Positions 1-10,710 of a stretch of DNA of 64,000 bases are shown piece after piece. The notes beneath the pieces were generated by a model. That model was not told the DNA's origin. It saw nothing but the letters and a program-made list of their open reading frames with translations, and did no database searches. The DNA comes from Abyssibacter profundi (lineage in GTDB: Bacteria; Pseudomonadota; Gammaproteobacteria; Nevskiales; OUC007). The stretch covers positions 235,526-299,525 of the forward strand of contig NZ_QEQK01000003.1 in the NCBI RefSeq assembly GCF_003151135.1, in the 5' to 3' direction. Every line of letters begins with the position of its first letter. The first letter of the stretch is position 1. Made by a program: the position numbers and the translations under genes.

Positions 1-936
1 GCGTTGCGCAAGGCCCGAGATGCGCGTGGAGCCATCGACTTCGAATCGTCGGAGACGCGGATCGTCTTCGGGGAGAATCGCAAGATTGATCGGGTGGTGC
101 CCGTGGTGCGCAACGTCGCGCACAAGATGATCGAGGAATGCATGATCGCCGCCAACGTGCAGGCGGCCCGGGCGTTGGAGACCGCGAAGATTCCCACGTT
201 GTACCGGGTGCATGAGCGCCCGCCAGCCGACCGCCTTGAGGACCTACGCGCATTTCTGGGCGAATGGGGCCTGGGCGTAGGGGGTGGGCAAACCCCCGAG
301 GCGCAGCATTTTTCGCGCCTGATCAACGAGGTCTCTGGCCGTCCCAATGCGCGACTCATCCAGACCGTGTTGCTGCGGTCCATGGCCCAGGCCGTGTACC
401 AACCGGAAAACAACGGCCATTTCGGGCTGGCGCTGGAGCGCTATGCTCACTTCACGTCGCCCATCCGCCGCTATCCGGATCTGCTGGTCCATCGGGGCCT
501 CAAGTTATTGGCCAAGGGTGAAACCACGGGCGCCAAGCAGTACGAGCCGGAGACCATGGTCCAGACCGGGGCGCATTGTTCCGGCACCGAGCGGCGCGCC
601 GATGAGGCCACCCGGGATGTGATGGACTGGCTCAAATGCGAGTTCATGCTCGACCGGGTGGGCGAAACATTCGAGGGCATGATCGTGGGCGTGACCTCGT
701 TCGGTTTGTTCGTGGAAATCGACGATCTGGCCGTGACCGGCCTGGTGCACGTCAGCCAGTTACGGAACGACTACTACCATTTCGAATCCAAGTACCACCG
801 CTTGCGGGGTGAACGCACCGGGAAGATCTACCGGTTGTCCGATCGTATGGCCGTCAAGGTCGTGCGTGTTGATCTCGACGAGCGCAAGATTGATTTCGAG
901 CCGGCGGAAGGCCGGTCACGCAAAAAAAGGAGTTGA
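1..936 (+). CDS. rnr: Ribonuclease R, C-terminal part (5' end outside window)
   Basis: The window opens inside this gene; frame 1 is open from base 1 to the TGA at 934-936. The product is the last ~311 residues of a 3'-to-5' exoribonuclease that degrades structured RNA. The end of the RNB catalytic domain is visible, including the typical AHFTSPIRRYPDLLVHR segment, followed by a C-terminal S1 RNA-binding domain (GMIVGVTSFGLFVEIDD, GLVHVSQL) and a short basic tail (EGRSRKKRS). An rlmB homologue follows after one intervening gene, as in the usual rnr-rlmB neighbourhood. The catalytic aspartates would lie upstream and cannot be checked. RNase II is less likely because of the basic tail and the rlmB linkage. 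Confidence 0.93.
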   Translation, partial: ALRKARDARGAIDFESSETRIVFGENRKIDRVVPVVRNVAHKMIEECMIAANVQAARALETAKIPTLYRVHERPPADRLEDLRAFLGEWGLGVGGGQTPEAQHFSRLINEVSGRPNARLIQTVLLRSMAQAVYQPENNGHFGLALERYAHFTSPIRRYPDLLVHRGLKLLAKGETTGAKQYEPETMVQTGAHCSGTERRADEATRDVMDWLKCEFMLDRVGETFEGMIVGVTSFGLFVEIDDLAVTGLVHVSQLRNDYYHFESKYHRLRGERTGKIYRLSDRMAVKVVRVDLDERKIDFEPAEGRSRKKRS

Positions 937-937
937 T

Positions 938-1654
938 ATGCAAGCTCAGCAACGTCAGGGAATGCGCCGGGCCGTTATGGGTCTGGGAGTGGCGACGACC
1001 GTGTTGGTTTCCGGTTGTGCTGCCGATGATCCGAATCGCCGGGCCAAGACCGGCGCCGCGATCGGTGCACTGGTGGGAGCGGTCGCCGGCCATCAGGTCG
1101 ATGGTGACAAAGGCCGCTACGTGGGCGCCGCTGTTGGTGCGCTTGCCGGTGCTGCAGTGGGCAACTACCAGGATAAGCAGGCCGCGGAGCTCGAACGAGA
1201 GTTGGCGGCGGAACAGGCTCGCGGCGAGCTCAACATCACCAAGCTCAGCGGCAATGCCCTGAAGGTTGGGATTGCATCCGATGCGACGTTTGATTTCGAC
1301 AGTGCCGCGATCAAGTCCAGCGCCCAGGCCACTTACGCCAAGATTGCCAGTGTGCTGAAGGACTACGACAAGACCATCATTCACGTGGTCGGGCATACCG
1401 ACAGTACGGGCACGGATGCCTACAACCAGAAGCTGTCCGAACGACGCGCATCTGCGGTCGCCTCGGCACTGACCGCCAATGGCCTGAACAGCGCGCGCCT
1501 GTTGACCGAAGGCCGTGGCGAATCCGAACCCATTGCCGATAACAGCACCAAAGAGGGCCAGCGCCGGAATCGCCGTGTCGATATCGTCATCAAGCCGATT
1601 ATCGAAGGCCAGGAGCAGCAGGCCTATACGCCGCCCCCGTACCTCGGGTCATAA
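938..1654 (+). CDS. OmpA-family peptidoglycan-associated lipoprotein (YiaD-like)
   Basis: The ATG at 938 follows an AAAAAAGGAG ribosome-binding site and lies 1 nt after the rnr stop, so it is preferred to earlier in-frame codons. The 238-residue protein starts with a lipoprotein signal (VLVSGC, lipidated Cys27). A glycine-zipper segment follows at about 38-75 (GAAIGALVGAVAG, GAAVGALAGAAVG), then a C-terminal OmpA domain at about 110-220 with the peptidoglycan-binding signature GHTDSTGTDAYNQKLSERRA. It probably anchors the outer membrane to peptidoglycan from the periplasm. The architecture is that of YiaD and related glycine-zipper lipoproteins. Its insertion between rnr and rlmB probably makes it co-transcribed with rnr; an intrinsic terminator follows at once. 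Confidence 0.9.
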   Translation: MQAQQRQGMRRAVMGLGVATTVLVSGCAADDPNRRAKTGAAIGALVGAVAGHQVDGDKGRYVGAAVGALAGAAVGNYQDKQAAELERELAAEQARGELNITKLSGNALKVGIASDATFDFDSAAIKSSAQATYAKIASVLKDYDKTIIHVVGHTDSTGTDAYNQKLSERRASAVASALTANGLNSARLLTEGRGESEPIADNSTKEGQRRNRRVDIVIKPIIEGQEQQAYTPPPYLGS

Positions 1655-1675
1655 TCGGTTGCAGGACGTTTTTCG

Positions 1676-1700
1676 CGGGGGCCTTTGTGGCCCCCGTTTT
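1676..1700 (+). terminator. Intrinsic terminator after the OmpA-like lipoprotein gene
   Basis: Stem CGGGGGCC/GGCCCCCG with loop TTTGT (1676-1696), followed by TTTT at 1697-1700. It lies 16 bases before the rlmB start, so rlmB needs read-through or a promoter overlapping the hairpin. Confidence 0.75.
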
Positions 1701-1716
1701 CTATGGGGCGATGACG

Positions 1717-2475
1717 ATGAGCGAACAGATCTGCGGATTCCACGCGGTGGAGGCTGCGCTGGAGCAGTCTCCGGAGCGGGTGACATCGCTCTGGCTACAG
1801 GCCGGGCGCAAGGACGCCAGGATGCAGGCCTTACAGGATCAGGCGTCATCGCTGGGTGTGCGAGTCGAGCGGCTGCCCCGCGATGAACTGGACCGGCGTA
1901 GCCGGGGTGTCCGCCATCAGGGTGTGCTGGCCGAGGTTAATGCCCGCCCGCCTGCCGATCTGGCCGGTTTGCTCGATCACCTGGACGCGCTGGATCATGC
2001 GCCCCTGCTGCTGGTACTTGACCAGGTCCAGGATCCGCACAATCTGGGTGCCTTGCTGCGCACCGCGGCGGCCGCGGGTGTGGACGCAGTGATCACGCCG
2101 TCGGATCGAAGTGCCGGTCTGACACCGGTGGTGCGCAAGACGGCCGCTGGAGCGGCCGAACGGATTCTGTTCGTCCGGGTCGGTAATCTGGCCAGGGCAC
2201 TGGACCGCCTGCGTGAGCGCGGCGTCTGGTTGCACGGCCTGGCCGGTCAGGCAGACACCGCCCTTTATGCGGCCGATCTGACCGGGCCGATCGCGCTGGT
2301 GTTAGGGGCCGAGGCGAGCGGATTGCGCCGACTGACCCGGGATCGCTGCGATGCCTTGTGGCGTCTGCCCATGGCGTCTGGCGTCGAGAGTCTCAACGTC
2401 TCGGCCGCTGGGGCCGTCGCGCTGTTCGAAGCGGTGCGGCAGCGACAGATTGCGCCGGGTGCCGCGACACCGTAG
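1717..2475 (+). CDS. rlmB: 23S rRNA (guanosine-2'-O-)-methyltransferase RlmB (SpoU/TrmH family)
   Basis: A 252-residue SPOUT methyltransferase predicted to methylate the ribose of G2251 in the peptidyl-transferase loop of 23S rRNA using S-adenosylmethionine. The N-terminal substrate-binding domain begins CGFHAVEAALEQ. All three SpoU motifs are present: NLGALLRTAAAAGVDAVI, ALVLGAEASGLRRL and SLNVSAAGAVALFEAVR. ATG 1717 is chosen because GGGG at 1705-1708 is correctly spaced from it; the ATG at 1711 and GTG at 1687 are in frame but badly spaced. The stop codon TAG (2473-2475) is also the first half of the rpsF promoter -10 box. Linkage to rnr supports RlmB rather than another SpoU enzyme. Confidence 0.92.
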   Translation: MSEQICGFHAVEAALEQSPERVTSLWLQAGRKDARMQALQDQASSLGVRVERLPRDELDRRSRGVRHQGVLAEVNARPPADLAGLLDHLDALDHAPLLLVLDQVQDPHNLGALLRTAAAAGVDAVITPSDRSAGLTPVVRKTAAGAAERILFVRVGNLARALDRLRERGVWLHGLAGQADTALYAADLTGPIALVLGAEASGLRRLTRDRCDALWRLPMASGVESLNVSAAGAVALFEAVRQRQIAPGAATP

Positions 2476-2478
2476 AAT
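2450..2478 (+). promoter_or_regulatory. Sigma-70 promoter of the rpsF operon, overlapping the rlmB stop codon
   Basis: TTGCGC (2450-2455), a 17-base spacer and TAGAAT (2473-2478). The context TAGAATCCGCGCC is typical of gammaproteobacterial housekeeping promoters. The rlmB TAG stop forms half of the -10 box. Confidence 0.65.
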
Positions 2479-2601
2479 CCGCGCCCCCGCGAAATCCGCG
2501 GGTTTCCTTGCCTCACCGCCCGATCCGGGCCGGGAGGCTGTACGCCTAGACCCTGGCGCTGTCGAATGGCCGGGAGACGGGTACATCCGTAAGGAGTCAC
2601 A
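2479..2601 (+). promoter_or_regulatory. Long structured 5' leader of rpsF (candidate S6:S18 autoregulatory site)
   Basis: About 115 nt of GC-rich leader separates the promoter from rpsF. It starts with a hairpin, CCCGCG/CGCGGG at 2486-2502, and ends in a TAAGGAG ribosome-binding site. In many bacteria the S6-S18 complex represses its own operon through a leader RNA. I cannot fold this leader reliably enough to claim that motif, so the assignment is an inference from position and length. Confidence 0.3.
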
Positions 2602-3012
2602 ATGCGTCACTACGAAGTTGTGTTTCTGGTCCATCCGGATCAGAGCGAGCAGGTGCCTGCGATGCTGGAACGCTATCGCGGCACGATTGAGAATGCGGGC
2701 GGCAAGGTCCACCGCGTCGAAGACTGGGGCCGTCGTCAGCTGGCCTACACCATTGCCAAGGTTCACAAGGCGCATTACGCCATGCTGAACGTGGAATGCA
2801 GCCGTGAGGCGATCGAAGAACTGGAAGGTATCTTCCGTTTCAACGACGCCATCATCCGTCACATGACCATGCGTACGGAAGGTGCCCCGAGCGGTGCCTC
2901 TCCGCTGGTCAAGGATTCCGAGGAAGACAAGGCCGAATCGAAGCCCGCTCGCAAGAGCGAGAGCGGCGACGAGGGCGATTCTTCCAATGACAAAGCCGAA
3001 CAGGCTGCATAA
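2602..3012 (+). CDS. rpsF: 30S ribosomal protein S6
   Basis: A 136-residue S6 starting [25 protein letters not shown], preceded by TAAGGAG. S6 binds 16S rRNA together with S18 in the platform of the small subunit. The core (about residues 1-100) is standard, with [17 protein letters not shown] in the conserved sheet. The last ~35 residues form a charged, low-complexity tail rich in Glu, Asp, Lys and Ser, as in many proteobacterial S6 proteins; RimK glutamylates such tails in E. coli. It is the first gene of rpsF-rpsR-rplI. No priB-like gene lies between rpsF and rpsR, unlike E. coli. Confidence 0.97.
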   Translation: MRHYEVVFLVHPDQSEQVPAMLERYRGTIENAGGKVHRVEDWGRRQLAYTIAKVHKAHYAMLNVECSREAIEELEGIFRFNDAIIRHMTMRTEGAPSGASPLVKDSEEDKAESKPARKSESGDEGDSSNDKAEQAA

Positions 3013-3023
3013 GGAGCATCGTC

Positions 3024-3251
3024 ATGGCACGTTTTAGCCGTCGCAAGCGCGTTTGTAAGTTCACGTCCGAGGGAATCGAAGAGATCGATTACAAGGACCT
3101 GGGCCTGCTCAAGCAGTTCATCTCGGATAACGGCAAGATCGTTCCGAGCCGCATCACCGGCACCAAGGTGCGTTATCAGCGTCAGCTGGCCGCCGCCGTC
3201 AAGCGCGCCCGTTTTCTGGCGCTGCTGCCCTACACCGACCAGCACGAATAG
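3024..3251 (+). CDS. rpsR: 30S ribosomal protein S18
   Basis: A 75-residue S18 ([46 protein letters not shown]), the partner of S6 on the 30S platform. It starts 11 bases after rpsF with an AAGGAG ribosome-binding site. Length and the basic termini match the family. The Cys near the N-terminus (RKRVCKF) is the usual single cysteine. Co-transcribed with rpsF and rplI. Confidence 0.97.
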   Translation: MARFSRRKRVCKFTSEGIEEIDYKDLGLLKQFISDNGKIVPSRITGTKVRYQRQLAAAVKRARFLALLPYTDQHE

Positions 3252-3262
3252 GAGCCAATACG

Positions 3263-3712
3263 ATGGAAGTCATTCTGCTGGATCGTATCCAGAATCTGGG
3301 CGACATCGGTGACACCGTTCGCGTGAAGCCGGGCTACGGCCGCAACTACCTGCTGCCTCAGGGCAAGGCGCTGCGCGCGACCAAGGACAACCTGGAGGTG
3401 TTCGAGGCACGCAAGGCCGAGCTGCTCAAGAAGGTGGCGGAGTCCGAGGCTGCGGCCAAGGCGCGCGCCGAAGCCATCGCCGGACTCGGCTCGCTCACCC
3501 TGACCAGCCGTGCATCCGATGAGGGCAAGCTCTACGGTTCCATCGGGCCGCGCGAAGTGGCCGAGGCCATTACCGAGGCAGGCGTGACCGTCGACAAGGG
3601 CGAAGTGGTGATGCCGGATGGCCCGATCCGGGCCACGGGTGAGCATGAGGTGGTGATCCACCTGTATGCGACGCTCGAAGCCACGATGACCGTGGTGGTC
3701 GAAGCCGAGTAA
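3263..3712 (+). CDS. rplI: 50S ribosomal protein L9
   Basis: A 149-residue L9: an N-terminal 23S-rRNA-binding domain (MEVILLDRIQNLGDIGDTVRVKPGYGRNYLLPQGKA), a long central helix (about 42-75) and a C-terminal domain. This is the standard dumbbell layout and usual length. It starts 11 bases after rpsR with a GGAG ribosome-binding site and ends the operon, followed by a strong terminator. Confidence 0.97.
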   Translation: MEVILLDRIQNLGDIGDTVRVKPGYGRNYLLPQGKALRATKDNLEVFEARKAELLKKVAESEAAAKARAEAIAGLGSLTLTSRASDEGKLYGSIGPREVAEAITEAGVTVDKGEVVMPDGPIRATGEHEVVIHLYATLEATMTVVVEAE

Positions 3713-3735
3713 GCTTGGCCACAGGCTGATCGGAA

Positions 3736-3770
3736 CAGACGGCCGGCGCCTTGCGTCGGCCGTCTGCGTT
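3736..3770 (+). terminator. Intrinsic terminator of the rpsF-rpsR-rplI operon
   Basis: A 10-bp perfect stem, CAGACGGCCG (3736-3745) with CGGCCGTCTG (3757-3766), then CGTTT. It separates the ribosomal operon from dnaB. Confidence 0.75.
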
Positions 3771-3801
3771 TCGGGCCTCCTAATTCGAGATTCGCAGCAG
3801 G

Positions 3802-3807
3802 TAGACT
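3802..3807 (+). promoter_or_regulatory. Candidate -10 box of dnaB
   Basis: TAGACT ends 6 bases before the GTG start of dnaB, so a transcript from it would begin at or next to the start codon. No convincing -35 hexamer is seen at 16-18 bp spacing. Confidence 0.3.
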
Positions 3808-3813
3808 AGCCGC

Positions 3814-5193
3814 GTGGAACAGCGACTCCCCCCATATTCCCTGGAAGCCGAACAGGCTGTGCTCGGCGGCCTGATGCTGCAGGACGATGCCTGGGACCGT
3901 GTGGCCGGGCGGGTCATGGAAGCGGATTTCTACCGTAAGGATCACCGCCTGATCTATCAGGCCATCGGTGATCTGGCCAACAGCGACCGGCCGCGTGATG
4001 TGGTGACCGTGTCGGAGTGGCTGCAGGGTCGCGGACAGCTCGAAGACGCCGGCGGCCTGGCCTACCTGGGCACCTTGGCCAATGATGTCGGCAGCGCCGC
4101 CAATATCGGAGCCTATGCCGACATCGTGCGTGAGCGCTCGGTGTATCGGAAGCTGATCAAGGTCGGCACCGACATTACCGACATGGGCTTCACGCCCGAG
4201 GGTCGGCCGGCTACGGAGCTGCTGGATGAGGCCGAGCGCAAGGTGTTGGACATCGCCGAATCCTCGCGCCGGACCACGTCAGGCCCGCGGGCCGGTGCCG
4301 AGTTTCTCGGGGATGTCGTCGAACGCATCGAAAAGCTGGTTGGCGGCCAGTTGGCCGGGACATCCACAGGCCTGGTCGACCTGGACAAAAAAACCACCGG
4401 TTTGCACCCCGGTGATCTGGTCATCGTTGCCGGTCGCCCCTCCATGGGCAAGACCAGTTTTTCGATGAATATTGCCGAGGCAATTGCGACCGATCCGCAG
4501 ACGCCGAAGGCGGTGCTGGTCTTCAGCCTGGAAATGCCAGGGGATCAGCTGATGATGCGCATGATCTCCTCCTTCGGACGGGTGAATCAGGAGCGTTTGC
4601 GCAGCGGCAACCTGACCGATGAGGATTGGGACAAGATCCATTCGGCGATGACGCTGCTGGAACGCGCGCCCATTTATATCGATGACGATGGGCAGTTGTC
4701 GCCTACCGAGCTGCGTTCGCGGGCGCGCCGACTCAAGCGTGAAGTCAACAACATCCGTAGCGAGCAGTTCCCCGAGGGATTGGAACTGGGACTGATTCTC
4801 GTCGACTACCTGCAGCTCATGCAGGTGCCGGGGTTCAAGGAAAACCGCACCAACGAAATCGCCATGATTTCGCGCGGGATGAAGTCGCTGGCCAAGGAGC
4901 TGGAGGTGCCGGTGATCGCGCTGTCGCAGCTCAACCGCAGCGTCGAGAACCGTGACGACAAGCGTCCGCGTATGGCGGATCTCCGCGAGTCCGGAGGCAT
5001 CGAGCAGGATGCAGACGTGATCATGTTTATTTACCGCGACGAGGTGTACAACCCGGAGACGGACCGGCGCGGTATTGCAGAGATCATCATCGCCAAGCAG
5101 CGTAACGGTCCGATCGGCAAGGTCGACGCCACGTTTACCGGTCAATACACCCGTTTCGATAACGTGGCGCACTATCAGGACGACGAGTTCTGA
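3814..5193 (+). CDS. dnaB: Replicative DNA helicase DnaB
   Basis: A 459-residue hexameric helicase that unwinds DNA at the replication fork. The N-terminal domain contains PPYSLEAEQAVLGGLMLQDDAWDRV, and a RecA-like domain follows. Walker A is GRPSMGKTSFSMNI, Walker B is LILVDYLQLMQV, and the arginine-finger region and tail are DLRESGGIEQDADVIMFIYRDEVY. The start codon is GTG at 3814; upstream there is only a weak, distant purine run (AGCAGG, 3795-3800). The N-terminus begins directly before the conserved PPxSLEAEQ segment, so it lacks the variable leader of E. coli DnaB. The order rplI-dnaB-alr is conserved in gammaproteobacteria. No intein is present. Confidence 0.97.
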   Translation: MEQRLPPYSLEAEQAVLGGLMLQDDAWDRVAGRVMEADFYRKDHRLIYQAIGDLANSDRPRDVVTVSEWLQGRGQLEDAGGLAYLGTLANDVGSAANIGAYADIVRERSVYRKLIKVGTDITDMGFTPEGRPATELLDEAERKVLDIAESSRRTTSGPRAGAEFLGDVVERIEKLVGGQLAGTSTGLVDLDKKTTGLHPGDLVIVAGRPSMGKTSFSMNIAEAIATDPQTPKAVLVFSLEMPGDQLMMRMISSFGRVNQERLRSGNLTDEDWDKIHSAMTLLERAPIYIDDDGQLSPTELRSRARRLKREVNNIRSEQFPEGLELGLILVDYLQLMQVPGFKENRTNEIAMISRGMKSLAKELEVPVIALSQLNRSVENRDDKRPRMADLRESGGIEQDADVIMFIYRDEVYNPETDRRGIAEIIIAKQRNGPIGKVDATFTGQYTRFDNVAHYQDDEF

Positions 5194-5210
5194 GCCCCCC
5201 GAATTCTGCG

Positions 5211-6299
5211 ATGTGGCCCCAGCGTGTCACGGCGACGGTGGACTTGTCCGCCCTGCGTCACAACTTGCAGCGCGTGCGCGAATACGCCCCTGCATCGCGT
5301 GTGATGGGGGCGCTCAAGGCGGATGCCTATGGCCATGGCATGGTCGCAGTAGCGCGCGCGCTGGATGATGGGCTGGATGCTTATGCCGTCGCCTGTCTGG
5401 AAGAGGCCGAGGCGATTCGAGCAGCCGGCTGCCGCACGCCCTGCGTGTTGCTGGAAGGCCCGCTGCATCCGCAGGAGATCGAGACCATTGCCGCCCGGGG
5501 CGAGCCCGTGGTGCTGCACGCCGACTGGCAGCTCCAGGCCTTGCGGACCCTGCGCTGCGCCACGCCATTGCCAGTTTGGATCAAGCTGGATACCGGCATG
5601 AACCGGCTGGGATTTCGGCCGGATCAGGCCCGGCGCCTGGCGCAGGCGGTTTCCGCGAACCCGGCCCTGAAACTGCTGGGCTGGATGACGCACCTGGCCA
5701 ATGCGGACGCCGCTGAATCGGCGGGGACGCAGGCCCAATTGACCCGCTTTTTTGCGGCCACGGATGGGCTGCCTGGGGCGCGGACCATTGCCAACTCAGC
5801 CGGGCTGATGGCCTATCCGCAGGCCCGGGTCGATTGGGTTCGCCCCGGGATCATGCTCTACGGCGCGTCTCCACTAGAAGGCCATACGGCCAGTCAGGAT
5901 GGTCTGCTGCCGACCATGCGGGTAGAAAGCCGCCTGATCGCGATGCGGGATGTGCCGGCGGGTGAGGCCGTCGGCTACGGAAGCGAGTGGGTTTGTGCCG
6001 AGCCGACCCGCGTCGGTGTGATTGCCATGGGTTACGGAGACGGCTACCCCCGGCATGCGCGCTCGGGCACGCCCGTGCAGGTGAGAGGGCAGACCGTCGC
6101 GCTGATCGGTCGCGTCTCCATGGACATGATTACGGTCGATCTGCGCAACTGTCCCCAGGCACAGGTCGGTGATACGGCCGTCTTATGGGGTGGGGGACTG
6201 CCGGTGGAATCGGTCGCCGAACACGCCGGAACCATTGCTTACGATCTGTTCTGCGGGCTAACCAACCGCGTGCATTACCACTACGAGTCGGAGACCTAG
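5211..6299 (+). CDS. alr: Alanine racemase
   Basis: A 362-residue, PLP-dependent fold-III racemase making D-alanine for peptidoglycan. The PLP lysine lies in GALKADAYGHGMVAVARAL, and the second catalytic base, a tyrosine, lies in AMGYGDGYPRHARSG. RVSMDMITVDL and the final CGLTNRVHYHY are also family-typical. It starts 17 bases after dnaB with no strong ribosome-binding site, suggesting translation coupled to dnaB. The 3' end overlaps the convergent FHA gene by 4 bases. Confidence 0.95.
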   Translation: MWPQRVTATVDLSALRHNLQRVREYAPASRVMGALKADAYGHGMVAVARALDDGLDAYAVACLEEAEAIRAAGCRTPCVLLEGPLHPQEIETIAARGEPVVLHADWQLQALRTLRCATPLPVWIKLDTGMNRLGFRPDQARRLAQAVSANPALKLLGWMTHLANADAAESAGTQAQLTRFFAATDGLPGARTIANSAGLMAYPQARVDWVRPGIMLYGASPLEGHTASQDGLLPTMRVESRLIAMRDVPAGEAVGYGSEWVCAEPTRVGVIAMGYGDGYPRHARSGTPVQVRGQTVALIGRVSMDMITVDLRNCPQAQVGDTAVLWGGGLPVESVAEHAGTIAYDLFCGLTNRVHYHYESET

Positions 6300-6985
6300 G
6301 CGTCGATCAGGCTAAACGAGAGTGTGGCACCAGCCAGCTTGATTTCGTCACCTTCCGTGAGCTGACGGGCGTGGCCGCCGATCGATTCGCCATTCACGCT
6401 GGGCGGCGGTAGGCCCTGGTCCTTCTGGCCGCCGACATGGACGATGTAATAGCCATCCGGCCGGCGCGTGACTGCAGCCACCTGTACGCCGGGTCGGCCG
6501 ACCGTGGTCAATGCCTTGGTCAGTTGCAGCTGCTTGCCGGCATTGGCGCCGCTGGTCAGCGTGAGCACGCCCACCTGTGGCTTGGTCGGTGTTGCCGGGG
6601 CGGCTGCCGCCGCCGAGCCCAGGGTTTCGCCGGTTGCCGAGGCCAGCTCGCCCGGACGCAGAATCATGGTTTTCTCCAGCGCGTCTTCGTCAATCTGGAC
6701 ATCGGCCTCATACTTCAGCGTGTGATGCCCCATCGTGATCACGTCGCCGGTCGACAGCGGGTGCTTGGCGATACGGCGGCCGTTCACCAAGGTGCCGTTG
6801 GTGCTGTCCAGATCTTCGAGAAACGACTCCGACATGATGTTGACGATCACCGCATGGTGTCCGCTGACGGCCTTGTCGTTGAGCTGCAAGCTGTTGTCGG
6901 GGTGGCGCCCGATGGTGATCCGTTCCGACGTCAACTCGATCGTGTCGAGCACGTCTTTTCCATCGGTGACAATGAGTTTGCTCAT
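6296..6985 (-). CDS. FHA-domain protein with a degenerate second FHA-like domain
   Basis: A 229-residue cytoplasmic phosphothreonine-binding protein. An N-terminal FHA domain at about 20-95 keeps the key residues: GR at 26-27, SxxH at 41-44 and NG at 63-64 (STNGTLVNGRRI). A linker has LEKTMILRPG (Thr106), then an Ala/Pro-rich stretch, then a second domain (about 138-229) with FHA-like strands (TTVGRPG, SVNGESIGG) but no clear SxxH. It is the last gene of a kinase-phosphatase-FHA operon, 81 bases after the phosphatase. By analogy with other bacterial kinase modules it is probably substrate or adaptor of the kinase. That role is inferred. Confidence 0.88.
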   Translation of the reverse strand: MSKLIVTDGKDVLDTIELTSERITIGRHPDNSLQLNDKAVSGHHAVIVNIMSESFLEDLDSTNGTLVNGRRIAKHPLSTGDVITMGHHTLKYEADVQIDEDALEKTMILRPGELASATGETLGSAAAAAPATPTKPQVGVLTLTSGANAGKQLQLTKALTTVGRPGVQVAAVTRRPDGYYIVHVGGQKDQGLPPPSVNGESIGGHARQLTEGDEIKLAGATLSFSLIDA

Positions 6986-7066
6986 GGCCTGCGCCTCTCC
7001 CTACCCACAGTGGCCGGCCGGGATAAGGCCCCGGTCGACATCCCCTGAATCCGTGTCGTCATTGAT

Positions 7067-7887
7067 CTATAGCCAGCTCTTGACCCGATCAAACCAGCTA
7101 CGCTTTTCGGCAAAGGATCGGTCGATTCTTGCGACAACAACCGAAACGTTATCTTTTCCCCCGGCCATGTTGGCCTGCCGGACCAGCTCGGCCGCAGCGT
7201 TTTCGAGATTATCAGCAAACTGCAGCAGGGTTAAGCGAATGGCGTCAGCAGGGACCAGATCACTGAGTCCGTCCGAGCACATCAGATAAATGTCACCGAC
7301 CTCGGCAGGCTCCTCGATCAGGTCGACCTGAATCTCAGGTTCGATGCCCAGCGCGCGTGTGACGATGTTCCGCGCCACCTTTTGTTCGGCTTCTTCTTCC
7401 GAGTAAAACCCTCGGTCGATCAGTTCCTGGACCAGTGAATGATCGCGGGTGACCTGCTGTATCTCTCGGTCCCGTAGTCGATACAGGCGTGAATCGCCCA
7501 CGCTGGCCACCGCGATGCAGTCGTCCCGGAACAACAGGACCACCGCGGTCGTGCCCATGCCTTCACATTGTTTCTGTGACCGGGATACGTGATAGACCGA
7601 CGTATGGGCGGCTTCCAGGGCCTCACGCAGCAGCAGGGCGTGGGCGCTGTGGTCATCCTCGCCTGCGTCATCCCGTAGCTGTGGCAGACGCTTGCGCACC
7701 GTTTCCAGCACACTGGCCACGGTCATGCCGCTGGCGACTTCGCCCGCCTTGTAGCCACCCATCCCGTCGGCCAGGATGAGCAGCCCAAGTTGGTCGTCGG
7801 CACCCACCGCGTCTTCATTGTTGGTACGGACGCGCCCCACGTCCGTCTGCATGGCGAACTGAATGGCGCCGCGCAAACCGGCTGGCA

Positions 7888-7888
<1 letters not shown>
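7067..7888 (-). CDS. PP2C-family Ser/Thr protein phosphatase
   Basis: A 273-residue metal-dependent phosphatase of the PppA/Stp1 type. PP2C motifs are in order: QTDVGRVRTNNEDAV, LLILADGMGGYKAGEVAS, SVGDSRLYRLRDREI, TRDHSLVQELIDRG, LMCSDGLSDLV and GGKDNVSVVVARI. The metal-binding Asp residues of DGMGG, SDGLSD and GKDN are intact. Its start codon overlaps the kinase stop by one base, which indicates coupled translation and a role in reversing that kinase's phosphorylations. No membrane segment is seen. Confidence 0.92.
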
Positions 7889-10533
<2,645 letters not shown>

Positions 10534-10710
10534 TCCCCTTGCGTGTCGATCTGGTGCAGTCTAGGAGGCTCAAACCGAGAACACCAGCATGCGCGCCCCA
10601 CCCGGATGGAGGGAGTCAGGCTGCCCTGAGACCCGGATCACGTCCACCTCAGAACACGACACATCGGCCCGTTGCCAGTCATTTGTACGACCCACCCGAT
10701 TCCACGAGAC

